From positions 1 through 40,990 of the forward strand of contig JBECKW010000152.1 in NCBI GenBank assembly GCA_040235505.1: a stretch of DNA of 40,990 bases, read 5' to 3'. Source of the stretch: JBECKW01 sp040235505 (lineage in GTDB: Bacteria > Desulfobacterota > Desulfobacteria > Desulfobacterales > JAFDDL01). Below are positions 8,057 to 17,451 of the stretch, piece after piece. The notes beneath the pieces were generated by a model. The model was not told the DNA's origin and ran no database searches. It was given only the letters and a program-made list of their open reading frames with translations. Position 1 is the stretch's first letter, and every line of letters starts with the position of its first letter. Made by a program: the position numbers and the translations under genes.

Positions 8057-10372
8057 TTAAAATTTTATCGAAGCTGTAAAGGTATAAGTCCTAGGGTCGC
8101 CGAGCATCAGGATCTGCTGGTCCGCCATGTAACTCTTTTTCACGGCATAATTGGTGATGTTCCTCACAACGGCATTCACGCTCCACATGCCGCTGTTGCT
8201 GTTGAACCCTAGGGACGCATTCCAGAGGAAATACCCCTCTTGATGGCCATAACCCATGCCATCACTTTGGTCGAAGACCAGGTCGAATCCCGTTCTGTGC
8301 TGCATGTCTACACGCGGTGTCAGGATACCGTAAGTCCCGATATCGAATTTATGTTCATAACTTGCCGTCATTGAAAATTTCGGTGCATTGGGAGCGGTCC
8401 GGCCGTCATAGTTATGATCTGGGAAAAAATCCGTATATTTATAAATAAATCTCAGATGGGTCCACTCCATATCAAGGTAGGACAGTGAAAATTCCACAAG
8501 GTCCTTGCTCGTCGGGACCCAACTTAATGAAACGTCGGCTCCGATGGTGCGTGAATCGCCCCACCCGTTAAAGCCGCCATCGTCGACCGAGTAAACAACC
8601 GAACCATCCGGAAGCGTATTGGATCTTCCTTGATCTATGGTTTGCCAATAGGTGGTGCCGTCAGGAATGGTAACCATCGTTCCCGATGGACCGTCATAAA
8701 ATGTGGCGCCGCTTGGAAAGGTATGCGACTCTAGTTCCGCTTGTGTGAAATTGCCTCTACTTCCTGAATCCTGCGCGAACTTGTTTTTATAGTCATAGTA
8801 ATAGGCTGAGGCATTGATCTGGACGCGGTTGTTGAGCATCCGGGTCTTCGCGCCCACGGTATATGCCTTTAACTCCTCAGGTGGTCTGACCCCGATATTG
8901 TTGCTCATGGCCATACTGTCCGTACGGAAGCTGCTGGTGTAACTTCCGTAAAGCATCACCTGGTCGGTCATGTCGTATTGAACCCCCAGTTTGTAATCCG
9001 GATTCGAAACATCCATCTCAGTTTCATCATTGCCCCGGCCCGGTTGATATCCTATCTGATGCGCATAGTCCCAGCTCTTGCGATAGCCCGCGGTAACGGA
9101 AAGTTTGTCATTGAATGGAAGCGGATAGGTCACATTGCCGTAAATCGCCTTTTGCTCTGCATTATTTTTATTCCATGTGTCATTCGACGACAAGTCTCCC
9201 TCATAGGTGTCGGACGTATTGTATTCGCTTTTATAATAGAAGAAACCGACGACATATTGCAGCGATTCAAAGTCAGCGGGGGAGGCGATGCGGGCTTCCG
9301 CAGTTTTCTGTTCCATCTTTCTCTCGCTGTACCATGTCCCTTCCACTTGGATCTGGCCGGGGGTACCCGGGGGACCCGGAGGGCCTATGGTTACCATGCC
9401 CGTCTGATTTCCCGAGGAATCGCTTTTGCTGTAACTCGGCACGATTGTAAGATTGCCGACAGGGGTTTTCCAGGATATGTCGGCTTTCCCGCCTTTTGTT
9501 ATCTGGTCCAGGGGATTGTTTGATCCCTGGGCGTTCGAAGCCGTAGTCCAAGCCGAGCTGGAGGATTTATCAAATGGTGCAGCCTGCTGGCTCATCTCGC
9601 CGCGATTACCGTTTTTGTTATAATTCCCGGTCAATGTGATGTCGAGGTCGTCCGTGGCAGCCCATAATATCTTGAGACGTGCCGAATCGTTCTTGACCGA
9701 AAGCTCATCCGTATAAGGATCCAGAAAGTTATTTTCCCTTGTCCTGTTCAGGGCGAGGCGCGCAGCGACCTTATCCTTAACAATCGGAGCGTTCAGGACA
9801 GCCTGCAGATCGCTGTGGTTATAATTGCCGTAGAGTGCCGAAAAACTGGCGGAATACTTGTCGGTCTTTGGAGAGGCCGTGATGATGTTCACGACGCCGC
9901 CGGGTGAGTTGGATGCATACAGGGTGCTCTGGGGGCCCATGAGAACCTCGATGCGCTCGACATCGAACAGGTTCTGCCCGGAAGTGTTCATGCTGTTATA
10001 GGCGCCGTCCACATTCATTGCAACGGTGGGACTGGATGACTTTCTTCCGCCGTATACAGGATCCGTGTCCGTAATACCCCGGATGGAAACCCTCATACCG
10101 TCCGCATTTGTGTTGATGAATACACTGGCAAGATTTGAAAGGATGTCATCCACATTGGCTTTGGCATTTTTGGCGAAATCCTCACCGGTGATGACATCCA
10201 TGGCGAGAGGGACCTTCTGCAGGTTCTGTTCGCCTTGCTTCGCAGCCGTGACCGTAATCTCTTCAAGCGTGAATTCAGCGGCATCATCCGCCGCAATGGC
10301 CCTTGAAATCCCTATACTGAAACACAGCAGAAACAGCAGCAGGCTAAATAAAGAAATCTTAAATTTTCCCAT
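8057..10372 (-). CDS. TonB-dependent outer-membrane receptor (tandem paralog 1)
   Basis: 771 residues; ATG at 10372 preceded by AAGGAGGAGG. A Sec signal ends GISRAIA. Just after it comes a TonB-box-like EITVTAAK, then the plug domain with QKVPLAMDVITGEDF, RIEVLMGPQSTLYASNSPGGVVNII, and a long 22-strand-type barrel ending in Phe (ASIKF), as needed for outer-membrane insertion. Such receptors import ferric chelates, cobalamin, sugars or other large ligands using TonB energy. The protein is homologous over its whole length to the neighbour at 10830-13142; differences concentrate in presumed outer loops. One loop holds a collagen-like GPPGPPGTPG (DNA about 9355-9385). No TonB/ExbBD genes are in the window. 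Ligand unknown. Confidence 0.96.
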   Translation of the reverse strand: MGKFKISLFSLLLFLLCFSIGISRAIAADDAAEFTLEEITVTAAKQGEQNLQKVPLAMDVITGEDFAKNAKANVDDILSNLASVFINTNADGMRVSIRGITDTDPVYGGRKSSSPTVAMNVDGAYNSMNTSGQNLFDVERIEVLMGPQSTLYASNSPGGVVNIITASPKTDKYSASFSALYGNYNHSDLQAVLNAPIVKDKVAARLALNRTRENNFLDPYTDELSVKNDSARLKILWAATDDLDITLTGNYNKNGNRGEMSQQAAPFDKSSSSAWTTASNAQGSNNPLDQITKGGKADISWKTPVGNLTIVPSYSKSDSSGNQTGMVTIGPPGPPGTPGQIQVEGTWYSERKMEQKTAEARIASPADFESLQYVVGFFYYKSEYNTSDTYEGDLSSNDTWNKNNAEQKAIYGNVTYPLPFNDKLSVTAGYRKSWDYAHQIGYQPGRGNDETEMDVSNPDYKLGVQYDMTDQVMLYGSYTSSFRTDSMAMSNNIGVRPPEELKAYTVGAKTRMLNNRVQINASAYYYDYKNKFAQDSGSRGNFTQAELESHTFPSGATFYDGPSGTMVTIPDGTTYWQTIDQGRSNTLPDGSVVYSVDDGGFNGWGDSRTIGADVSLSWVPTSKDLVEFSLSYLDMEWTHLRFIYKYTDFFPDHNYDGRTAPNAPKFSMTASYEHKFDIGTYGILTPRVDMQHRTGFDLVFDQSDGMGYGHQEGYFLWNASLGFNSNSGMWSVNAVVRNITNYAVKKSYMADQQILMLGDPRTYTFTASIKF

Positions 10373-10764
10373 ACTGACCTCCTCCTTATGTTTAGGGGGT
10401 TAACACCGCCGAAAAACCGATGCATTAAAAGCCATCGACTTTTAATAAGTCCAGATCAACCTTGTGGTGATCTGGACAGAAAGCTCTATCTTAAGGAGTT
10501 GGATGCAGCGACAGGAGGTTCAGCCTGCACTTTTGCCTGTAAAATGTTTTTGATACCGCCTGCCGGTAGAATGTTTGGGACCTCTTGCATTGTGTTAATT
10601 AATACGACACAAATCTTGAGGAATTGTTAAGAATGTTACTTTTTGTTATTTTTTACTAACTGCGGTTTGACATATCTGCATACTTATTGAATTTAGCTTC
10701 CCAGACTTCCAGATGATGCTTCATCGCTTAAAAACATCATAGACCCGGTGCGTTCCGGGGATCT
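10373..10764. promoter_or_regulatory. Upstream region of TonB receptor 1, duplicated at receptor 2
   Basis: Nearly 400 bp with no supported gene. The first 70 bp (GGAGGAGG, then GGGGGTTAACACC and CGATGCATTAAAAGCCATC as read on the plus strand around 10373-10440) match the corresponding bases 13143-13216 in front of receptor 2, and weaker similarity continues beyond. It should contain the promoter and leader of the 8057-10372 gene. No clear -10/-35 or known operator was recognised. Confidence 0.45.
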
Positions 10765-10804
10765 AAAAAAAATTGCCCGCGACGCCGAGGCGCCGCAGGC
10801 AATT
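10765..10804 (-). terminator. Rho-independent terminator of the second TonB receptor
   Basis: Arms at 10771-10781 and 10794-10804 pair over 11 positions with a single G-U in the transcript, and on the minus strand are followed by eight T (from the A run at 10765-10772). The core GACGCCGAGGCGCCGCAGGC is the same as at receptor 1, showing that the duplication included the terminator. Confidence 0.88.
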
Positions 10805-10829
10805 CGGAAGGATCGGGTTTACAACGAGA

Positions 10830-13142
10830 TTAGAATCTCATCGAAGCCGTGAGGGTGAAAGTCCTTGGATCGCCGAGCATCAAGATCCGTTGATCCGCCA
10901 TGTAGCTCCTTTTCACGGCATAATTGGTGATGTTCTTCATAATGGCATTCACGCTCCATTTTTGGCTGGCACTGCTGAACCCCAGCGACGCATTCCAAAG
11001 GAAATAGGCTTCTTGATGGCCATAGCCCAGGCCGTCGCTTTGGTCGAAGATCAAATCGAATCCCGTCTTATGTTGTACGTCGACACGCGGTGTCAGAACG
11101 CCGTAGCTCCCGATATCGAATTTATGCTCGTAGCTTGCTGTCATTGAAAATTTCGGGGCATTTGGAGCGGTCGCGTCATCATAGTTTGTATCATCAGGAA
11201 TATTTGGCAGGAGCGAGTATTTATAGACAAAGGTGAGATCCGTCCATTTCATGTCAAGGTAGGACAGGGTGAAATCCACCAGGTCCTTGCTCGTCACGAC
11301 CCAGCTCACGGAGACATCGGCACCGAAGGTGCGGGAACTGCCCCATCCGAGAAAGCCCTTGTCAAAAACCTCGTAAACTACTGAACCATCAGGAAGCGTA
11401 GTGGGCCTTCCTTGATCTATAGTTGACCAATACGACATACCGCTATAGTCAACCATCTTTCCCGTCGCACCGTCATAATAGACGGAGCCTTCGGGAAAAT
11501 AAAGATTCTGAAGCTCATCTGCGGTGGCATTTGCTCTGCTCATGGGATCCTGCACGCCCTTATTTTTATAATCGTAATAATATGCCGAGGCGTTCACCTG
11601 AACACGGTTGTTGAGCATCCGGGTCTTTGCACCCGCCGTAAACGCATGCATTTCCTCGGGCGGCCTGACTCCTGTGTTGTTGCTCATGGCCATGCCGTCC
11701 AGACGGAAGCTGGTGGAATAATTTCCGTAAAGCATCATCTGGTCGTTCGCATCGTATTGAAAGCCTACCTTGTAAGATGGTTTTGAAACGTCCATCTCCG
11801 TGTCATCGTCTCCCCCCGGGCTAGTGCCGATTTGATGGGCATAGTCCCAGCTATAGCGATAACCGCCGGTGATGGAAAGTTTTTCATTGAATGGCATCGG
11901 AAAGGTCACATTGCCGTAAACCGCCTTCTGCTCCGAATCGCTTGTTTCCCATGAGTTTTGCGCAGAATAGGTCTCATAGGTTTCGGACCTTTTGAAATTG
12001 CTCTCGTAATAGAATAACCCGACGACATATTGCATCAGCTCAAAATCCTCTGGGGAGGCAAGGCGGGCTTCCGCACTTTTCTGCTCATTTTTCCTCACGC
12101 CGTACCAGCTGTCCGGAGCGAAAACCGAGTTAGGACCGGGAGGACCGGGAGTGATGTTGACCATGCCCGTCTGTTTCCCCGAGCCGTCGCTTTTGCTGTA
12201 GCTCGGCGTCACTGAAAGATTGCCGACAGGGGAGTTCCAGGAGACGTTGAGGTTCCCGCCCTTTATTTTCTGGTCTATGGGACTGTTTGATCCGGTGGCG
12301 TTTGCAGCCGCTGTCCAATCCGAGCTGCCGCTGGCTTTATCAAACGGTGCGGCCTGCTGGGACATCTCACCGTTGTTCCCGTTGACTGCATAATTTCCGG
12401 TCAATGTGATTTCAAGGTCGTCCGTGGCCTCCCACAACACCTTGAGACGCGCTGCATCGTTCTTGGTCGAAAGTTTATCCGTATACGGTTCCAGGAAATT
12501 ATTTTCTCTTGTCCTGTTCAGGGAGAGGCGCGCAGCGACTTTATCCTTAATGATCGGTGCGTTCAATGCAGCCTGGAAGACGCTGTGTTTATAAGAACCG
12601 TATTCTGCAGAAATATCTGCAGAATATTTATCGGTCCGTGGAGGGGTCGTGATGATGTTCACGACGCCGCCGGGAGAGTTCGACGCATAGAGGGTGCTCT
12701 GGGGGCCCATGAGGACCTCGATGCGCTCGACATCGAAGAGGTTCTGTCCTGAATTATTCATGTTGTTATAGGAGCCATCCACGTTGAATGCAACGGTGGG
12801 ACTGGATGTCTTCTTACCGCTGAAAACCGGACTCGTATCCGTAACGCCCCGGATGGAAACCCGCATCCCGTCCGAACTTGTGTTGATGAAGACACCTGCC
12901 AGGCTTTCAAGGATATCATCCACATTGGCTTTGGCATTCTTGGCAAAATCCTCTCCGGTGATGACATCCATGGCGATGGGGACCTTCTGCAGGTTCTGTT
13001 CGCCTTGTTTCGCTGCAGTAACCGTAACCTCTTCCAACGTGAATTCATCAGCGCCGTCCGCCGCAAATGCCCTTGAAATCCCCACACTGAAACATAACAT
13101 CAGTAACAACAGGCTACATAAATAAATCTTAAATTTTCCCAT
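10830..13142 (-). CDS. TonB-dependent outer-membrane receptor (tandem paralog 2)
   Basis: 770 residues; ATG at 13142 behind AAGGAGGAG. The signal peptide ends GISRAFA, followed by EEVTVTAAKQGEQNLQKVP, a plug with RIEVLMGPQSTLYASNSPGGVVNIITTPP and a barrel ending ASMRF. N-terminal 220 and C-terminal 300 residues are nearly the same as in the 8057-10372 paralog; the central barrel loops differ more, including TPGPPGPNSVFAPDSWYG in place of the GPPGPPGTPG loop. Its own terminator and leader are copies of those of paralog 1. The pair is therefore a tandem gene duplication followed by loop divergence, most simply to take up related but different ligands. Ligand unknown. Confidence 0.96.
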   Translation of the reverse strand: MGKFKIYLCSLLLLMLCFSVGISRAFAADGADEFTLEEVTVTAAKQGEQNLQKVPIAMDVITGEDFAKNAKANVDDILESLAGVFINTSSDGMRVSIRGVTDTSPVFSGKKTSSPTVAFNVDGSYNNMNNSGQNLFDVERIEVLMGPQSTLYASNSPGGVVNIITTPPRTDKYSADISAEYGSYKHSVFQAALNAPIIKDKVAARLSLNRTRENNFLEPYTDKLSTKNDAARLKVLWEATDDLEITLTGNYAVNGNNGEMSQQAAPFDKASGSSDWTAAANATGSNSPIDQKIKGGNLNVSWNSPVGNLSVTPSYSKSDGSGKQTGMVNITPGPPGPNSVFAPDSWYGVRKNEQKSAEARLASPEDFELMQYVVGLFYYESNFKRSETYETYSAQNSWETSDSEQKAVYGNVTFPMPFNEKLSITGGYRYSWDYAHQIGTSPGGDDDTEMDVSKPSYKVGFQYDANDQMMLYGNYSTSFRLDGMAMSNNTGVRPPEEMHAFTAGAKTRMLNNRVQVNASAYYYDYKNKGVQDPMSRANATADELQNLYFPEGSVYYDGATGKMVDYSGMSYWSTIDQGRPTTLPDGSVVYEVFDKGFLGWGSSRTFGADVSVSWVVTSKDLVDFTLSYLDMKWTDLTFVYKYSLLPNIPDDTNYDDATAPNAPKFSMTASYEHKFDIGSYGVLTPRVDVQHKTGFDLIFDQSDGLGYGHQEAYFLWNASLGFSSASQKWSVNAIMKNITNYAVKRSYMADQRILMLGDPRTFTLTASMRF

Positions 13143-13493
13143 ACAGATCTCCTCCTTAGGTTTTGGGTGTTAACACTGTCTAAAAATCGATGCATAAAAA
13201 CCATCAACTAATAATAATATGGGGGGGATGTTAAACGTGGCTGCTTCATGCCCTGTTTTTACTTTAAAAATATTTGTGGTATCACCTGTCGTCCGCACTA
13301 TAGGAACACCTGTTGTCCGTTAAGCTTTACGCTACAAATGTTAAGATATTGTCAAGAATTCATTATTTTGTTAAATTTTGTTGCAATCCGCTTATTTTTA
13401 TAAATCTAATGATTTAAGTTATTTATATTGTTTTTGGAGGGAAGTTTAAAAAAAAGAGGGGCTTTTTTAGGGCATCGAAAACAAAAAGATGAG

Positions 13494-13549
13494 AGGTCGG
13501 GGGTCAGAGGTCGGAGGTCGGAGGTCAGAAGTCAGAAGTCAGAGGTCAG
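13494..13549. repeat. Eight tandem 7-bp repeats, consensus AGGTCRG
   Basis: Eight uninterrupted heptamers with single-base changes (AGGTCGG, GGGTCAG, AGGTCGG, AGGTCGG, AGGTCAG, AAGTCAG, AAGTCAG, AGGTCAG). It is flanked by A-rich sequence and lies 400 bp from either gene. Too short and too regular for CRISPR. Length is likely variable between strains through slippage. Confidence 0.9.
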
Positions 13550-13691
13550 AAAAAGATCTATGGCCTTTTAATCTGCGTAAATCTAAGTATCCCTCAAGGG
13601 GGCATTCTACTGAATAATCTGCGGAGTCGAATCGGTTCATCACGATCAACGTCTCCTTTCCATACGTTTTCAATGAATACGATCAAAAAGT

Positions 13692-13730
13692 AATGGCCAC
13701 CGGCGCCAGCCCAGACGTCCGGTGACCATT
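13692..13730. repeat. Inverted repeat (hairpin) upstream of the histidine kinase
   Basis: AATGGCCACCGG at 13692-13703 pairs with CCGGTGACCATT at 13719-13730 with one G-U/mismatch, loop 15 nt. No T run follows on either strand, so a terminator role is doubtful; it may be a REP-type element or regulator site. Confidence 0.4.
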
Positions 13731-13943
13731 TGGAGGAGCGGACAAATCCGCCATGAAGAGAAGATATTATTTCTATAACGGAATAATGTGGAAAAATTAT
13801 TAAGATTCAAAAAAATTTGGCTTTTCTCCAAAATTCTTAAACTCTCCACAATTAATTCACATTTTTTCTCTATAAATCCTATGCATGACACCTTTTGAAT
13901 CGGACGAACGGTTCCGGCGCAGGGTTGAATAATTTCTGCAGCC

Positions 13944-15395
13944 ATGAAAACAAGCCTTCCCGCTAAAATATTTATCGCCTTTCTGCTGGTGTGCGTCGTG
14001 AACATCGGCATGCTGGTGACCGCCAGCTTCTTTTTTTCGAATCGTAACTTCGAATCGTATATTCGTTTCAAGGGGATGAAAACCCTGGCTGCCTTTTCAA
14101 GAACCCTTTCGGATTTTTATAAAAAAAATGGCAAGTGGGATAAGCTTTCGGCAGATCCCTCCTTGTGGAAATCGATGATCGAAGATAAATGGCCCAATGA
14201 CATGAAAATTATCGAGGGAAAACTCGAGGACGATTTTTTAGGGAAGGAGATTTCCATCGCCACGGAGATCGTGTATTCCGCCCTTCCGCCCGCTCCCTCC
14301 AAGGGCCTCTTTCCGAATCTGACGCTGTTCGATATCGATAAAAACCAAATCGCCGGTGAAGAGCGAAATTCCAAAAACCTGTCGGTGATGGCGGTCGAAG
14401 TGGATGGGGACGCCGTCGGCTGGATTGGTTTGAAGTTCGGGGAAAGCCTTACGCACCCCCTGGACAATATATACATGAAACGCCAGTCCCGGATTCTTTT
14501 TACCATTGGCGGAATCGTTCTCTTTATTTCGGTTGCCTTTGCTTTTTTTCTCACGAGGCACCTTTTATCCCCCATCAAAAGGCTCCTGGATGCGACACAG
14601 TCTCTCGGAGACCGGAATTTTGAAGTTCGATTGCCGGTGGCAAGCCGGGACGAACTGGGTACCCTCGCAAAAAGTTTCAACGAAATGGCTGAAAAGCTGG
14701 AATCTTATGAAAAAAAGCAGCAGCAATGGCTTTCGGATATTTCCCATGAGCTTCGCACGCCCCTATCGGTGCTGACGGGGGAAATACAAGCCCTCCGGGA
14801 CGGGATCAGAAAGTTTGATTCGGACTCCCTTTCATCTCTAAATGATGAGATCAGCCAGATTGTCAAAATCGTAAACGACCTGCACTTCATCTCACTTGCG
14901 GAATCTGGCACAATACCGCTGGATATGAACATCATCAAGCCGATTCCCATACTCTCCCAGGCAATCTTCTACTTCAGCAACCGCATGAAAAAAAACGGGA
15001 TGCATCTGGATGCGGGCCTGGAGGCGAGTGCGGCGGATCTTCAGATAAATGGTGACGAGAACCGCCTGATGCAGCTTTTTACAAATCTGCTTGAAAACTC
15101 TCTCATCCATACCGATAAGCCGGGGATGCTGACCATTCACCACAGGCAATCTCCCGATTTTCTTCATATCGTTTTTGAAGATACCGGCCCCGGAGTCCAG
15201 GAGCAGGCACTTCCCCTTCTTTTTGATCGCCTTTACAGAACCGATCCTTCCCGAAGCAGAAAAACAGGCAGCAGCGGATTGGGTCTGGCCATCTGCAAGA
15301 CAATTGTTGAAAGTCATGGCGGAAGTATCGCGGCCGACAACTCGATAATGGGAGGGATAAGGATAGAAATAAGTCTGCCTGTGTATATCCCGTAA
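13944..15395 (+). CDS. Two-component sensor histidine kinase (BaeS-like layout)
   Basis: 483 residues. Segments: TM1 about 8-31, a periplasmic sensor of about 150 residues (32-183, no recognised domain), TM2 about 184-204, HAMP to about 257, then the HisKA dimer domain with phospho-acceptor His268 in ISHELRTP, and the HATPase with N box (LFTNLLENSLIHT), G1 (FEDTGPGV) and G2 (GSSGLGLAICKTIVESHGG). All motifs are intact. It starts an operon with the OmpR-family regulator 44 bp downstream. The periplasmic sensor faces the same compartment as the many exported proteins here, and the exported NTF2-like genes follow directly, so it may control them in response to an envelope signal; that is inference. 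Confidence 0.95.
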   Translation: MKTSLPAKIFIAFLLVCVVNIGMLVTASFFFSNRNFESYIRFKGMKTLAAFSRTLSDFYKKNGKWDKLSADPSLWKSMIEDKWPNDMKIIEGKLEDDFLGKEISIATEIVYSALPPAPSKGLFPNLTLFDIDKNQIAGEERNSKNLSVMAVEVDGDAVGWIGLKFGESLTHPLDNIYMKRQSRILFTIGGIVLFISVAFAFFLTRHLLSPIKRLLDATQSLGDRNFEVRLPVASRDELGTLAKSFNEMAEKLESYEKKQQQWLSDISHELRTPLSVLTGEIQALRDGIRKFDSDSLSSLNDEISQIVKIVNDLHFISLAESGTIPLDMNIIKPIPILSQAIFYFSNRMKKNGMHLDAGLEASAADLQINGDENRLMQLFTNLLENSLIHTDKPGMLTIHHRQSPDFLHIVFEDTGPGVQEQALPLLFDRLYRTDPSRSRKTGSSGLGLAICKTIVESHGGSIAADNSIMGGIRIEISLPVYIP

Positions 15396-15439
15396 TTACA
15401 CCGACGCCCCATCATTGACAAGGGAAGGAACCGCTTGAA

Positions 15440-16135
15440 ATGTCGAAACCACGCATACTGATCGTTGAAGACGATGTAAAAATAGCGTCCATCTTAAAGG
15501 ACTATCTCGAGCAGGATAATTTCAGGGTTGCCGTACTCAACCGGGGAGACGAGGTAATGCCGACGATCCGGACGAATCCCCCGGATGCAATTCTTCTGGA
15601 TATCTTATTGCCCGGGGAAGACGGCCGGGTGGTTTTTAAAAAGGTCCGGGCTGTTTCCAATTTCCACATTCTGATGATAACGGCAAAAATTAAATACGAG
15701 GACTGCCTGGCGGGACTGGAGATGGGCGCGGATGACTACATCTGCAAGCCTTTCCTGCCCCGGGAGGTGGTGGCCCGTGTCAAGGCCGTGTTGCGCAGGG
15801 CGAATTTAAATTCCATAAACAGCGGCATGTTGGTTTTCGGCCCCATCACGATTAACGTAGCCCAGCGCCGCGTCAGTATCTATGAATCGGAGCTGCAGTT
15901 GACACCGGCCGAATTCGGCCTCCTTAAATTATTCATTTCAAGGCCCGGACATGTATTCACCCGAAACGATCTGATCGCTTCGGTCTGGGGAGACAGTTTC
16001 ATCGGTTACGATCGAACCATTGACAGCCACATCTGCAATCTCAGGAAAAAAATCTCTGACCAGCTTCCGGCGAAAGACCTGATCCATACGGTATACAGCA
16101 TCGGCTATTCGTTCGGTGCCGGGCCTGAATCCTGA
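15440..16135 (+). CDS. OmpR/BaeR-family response regulator
   Basis: 231 residues; ribosome site GGAAGGA upstream. Receiver domain with acidic pair VEDD (residues 9-12), phospho-acceptor Asp54 in AILLDILLPGEDG, conserved Thr in MITAK and Lys in CKPF. A C-terminal winged helix follows (PAEFGLLKLFISRPGHVFTRNDLIASVWG, then YDRTIDSHICNLRKKI), the DNA-binding unit of OmpR/PhoB regulators. The length is normal and nothing is missing. Partner of the kinase just upstream. Candidate targets are the NTF2-like genes at 16605 and 17642, separated by a repeat-rich gap. The sequence does not show its binding site. Confidence 0.96.
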   Translation: MSKPRILIVEDDVKIASILKDYLEQDNFRVAVLNRGDEVMPTIRTNPPDAILLDILLPGEDGRVVFKKVRAVSNFHILMITAKIKYEDCLAGLEMGADDYICKPFLPREVVARVKAVLRRANLNSINSGMLVFGPITINVAQRRVSIYESELQLTPAEFGLLKLFISRPGHVFTRNDLIASVWGDSFIGYDRTIDSHICNLRKKISDQLPAKDLIHTVYSIGYSFGAGPES

Positions 16136-16355
16136 TCCGGCCGGACTGGAAATGGATCTTTATCAGTTTTTACATTTTTCCAATCTACACAATTTATCAA
16201 CATTTTTGGTTTATGTTTAATTTCATCAAACTGTATCTCGGCGATGTCTTCGCCGCTGAATTCGCAATACCATTAACTCAACTTTCGGAATCTAAACTCA
16301 ACTGTGGAATACGCGACATTTTGTGACGTTGCCACGAGGAGTGCCACGAAGGGTC
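16136..16355. other. AT-rich intergenic stretch after the response regulator
   Basis: No gene is seen. Together with the repeat at 16356-16502 and the leader up to 16604 it forms a 469-bp gap. It may contain the response regulator terminator and the promoter for the NTF2-like gene; no site could be identified with confidence. Confidence 0.3.
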
Positions 16356-16502
16356 CAAGGATTCGAGGGGTCAAGGGGAAAAGATGCAGATCATCTTTGT
16401 TAACGCCGCTGATGATCGCAAGTGATTTCTGACATTCAGGGCCATCTGCCGTTGAATCATTGTCTTTTACTTGACCCCTCGACCCCTCGAATCCTTGAAT
16501 CC
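16356..16502. repeat. Palindromic-ended dispersed repeat, copy A (MITE-like)
   Basis: About 147 bp. The left arm (AAGGATTCGAGGGGTCAAGG from 16357) and the right arm (ending CCCCTCGAATCCTTGAATCC at 16502) are inverted repeats of roughly 22 bp. The interior is a distinct sequence containing GCAGATCATC and GACATTCAGGGCCATC. Copy B at 17452-17617 matches arms and interior with a few changes. No transposase or coding frame inside. Looks like a small non-autonomous mobile or folded repeat element. Confidence 0.75.
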
Positions 16503-16604
16503 TGAAAAATGACAATACCGGCAACCAGGCCGGATAGAGGGATTATATACCGCAAAAATGCGACTGTTTAACGAATAACAATTTAAAAAAAGGGGGGACG
16601 ACAC

Positions 16605-17444
16605 ATGGCAAAAAGAACCGTATACGTCACAATCTTTTCAGCATGTCTTGCAGCGGCTTTAATCGCCTACGGTGTTTTCAGCGCCGGGGCGAAAGACAGG
16701 CCGGTGATCTCGGACGGAGAGTATGCAAAAGCATGGGTATCGTGCCAAAACCTTATGAGTATTCACAACTACTATCATGGCGTAAATCACAACCTCGAAG
16801 AGCTGGGAGCCATCTGGGTCAGTGAGGATGGCCCTTACGCAAAAACCGCCACATTTTCCCAACCCGGCGGCGTATGGCAGGGAATCGACCTTATCAAGGT
16901 ATTTTACGGCAATCCCAACACAAAGAATCCGAACCAGAGTATTAAAGAAATGATAAAAAGCGAACCGTCCGCTTACCCGGTGGGCGCCATGGGGATGCAC
17001 CTGAACACAACCCCAATTATCGTGGTCGCCGGCGATGGAATGTCGGCAAAGGGCATTTGGTACTCACCCGGCCCGATGTTCAATTTTACGGGCAAGAAGG
17101 ACGAAAACGGCAACGATCTTGCGGGGGGCATGGTGTTTTTTGAGAAGTACGGGGTGGATTTCGTAAAAGAAAACGGAGAATGGAAGATCTGGCATATTCA
17201 GATGTACTATGATTATGTTTTTAATATGGCATCGGACTGGACAAAACCGGGGGCACGTCCGGAAGCCCAGGGGCCGCCTGCCGGAGATCAAAAGGACGAG
17301 CCGCCCGCACAGATGCCTCAACAGGTGAAACCCACCCGGGCGAATCCCGATCCGTACGAGCAGTGGAGTCCGACACGGGTATCCAGACTGGAGCCAAAAA
17401 TTCCGGTCCCCTATTACACTTTCAGCGAGACGTTCAGCTATTGA
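16605..17444 (+). CDS. Exported NTF2/SnoaL-like protein (paralog 1)
   Basis: 279 residues with a strong AAAAGGGGGG ribosome site. The N-terminal Sec signal or anchor is about residues 1-28 (ending SAGA). The body matches the NTF2-like alpha+beta cone: helix WVSCQNLMSIHNYYHGVNHN, then WVSEDGPYAKTATFSQPGGVWQG, and paired strands TTPIIVVAGDGMSAKGIWYSPG and FFEKYGVDFVKENGEWKIWHIQMY. The family includes SnoaL cyclases, ketosteroid isomerase and scytalone dehydratase, plus non-enzymatic binders. The C-terminal third is Pro/Gln-rich. A paralog follows at 17642. Being exported is unusual for the enzyme members. The catalytic residues of the known isomerases cannot be assigned, so the reaction is unknown. 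Confidence 0.85.
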   Translation: MAKRTVYVTIFSACLAAALIAYGVFSAGAKDRPVISDGEYAKAWVSCQNLMSIHNYYHGVNHNLEELGAIWVSEDGPYAKTATFSQPGGVWQGIDLIKVFYGNPNTKNPNQSIKEMIKSEPSAYPVGAMGMHLNTTPIIVVAGDGMSAKGIWYSPGPMFNFTGKKDENGNDLAGGMVFFEKYGVDFVKENGEWKIWHIQMYYDYVFNMASDWTKPGARPEAQGPPAGDQKDEPPAQMPQQVKPTRANPDPYEQWSPTRVSRLEPKIPVPYYTFSETFSY

Positions 17445-17451
17445 TTTAATT

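Larger units (their letters stand above)
13143..13943. other. 800-bp intergenic region between receptor 2 and the two-component system
   Basis: No supported gene. It holds the leader of receptor 2 (13143-13216), an AT-rich stretch (about 13330-13440) that should contain promoters, an array of 7-bp repeats (13494-13549), a hairpin (13692-13730) and the upstream region of the histidine kinase. Confidence 0.5.
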
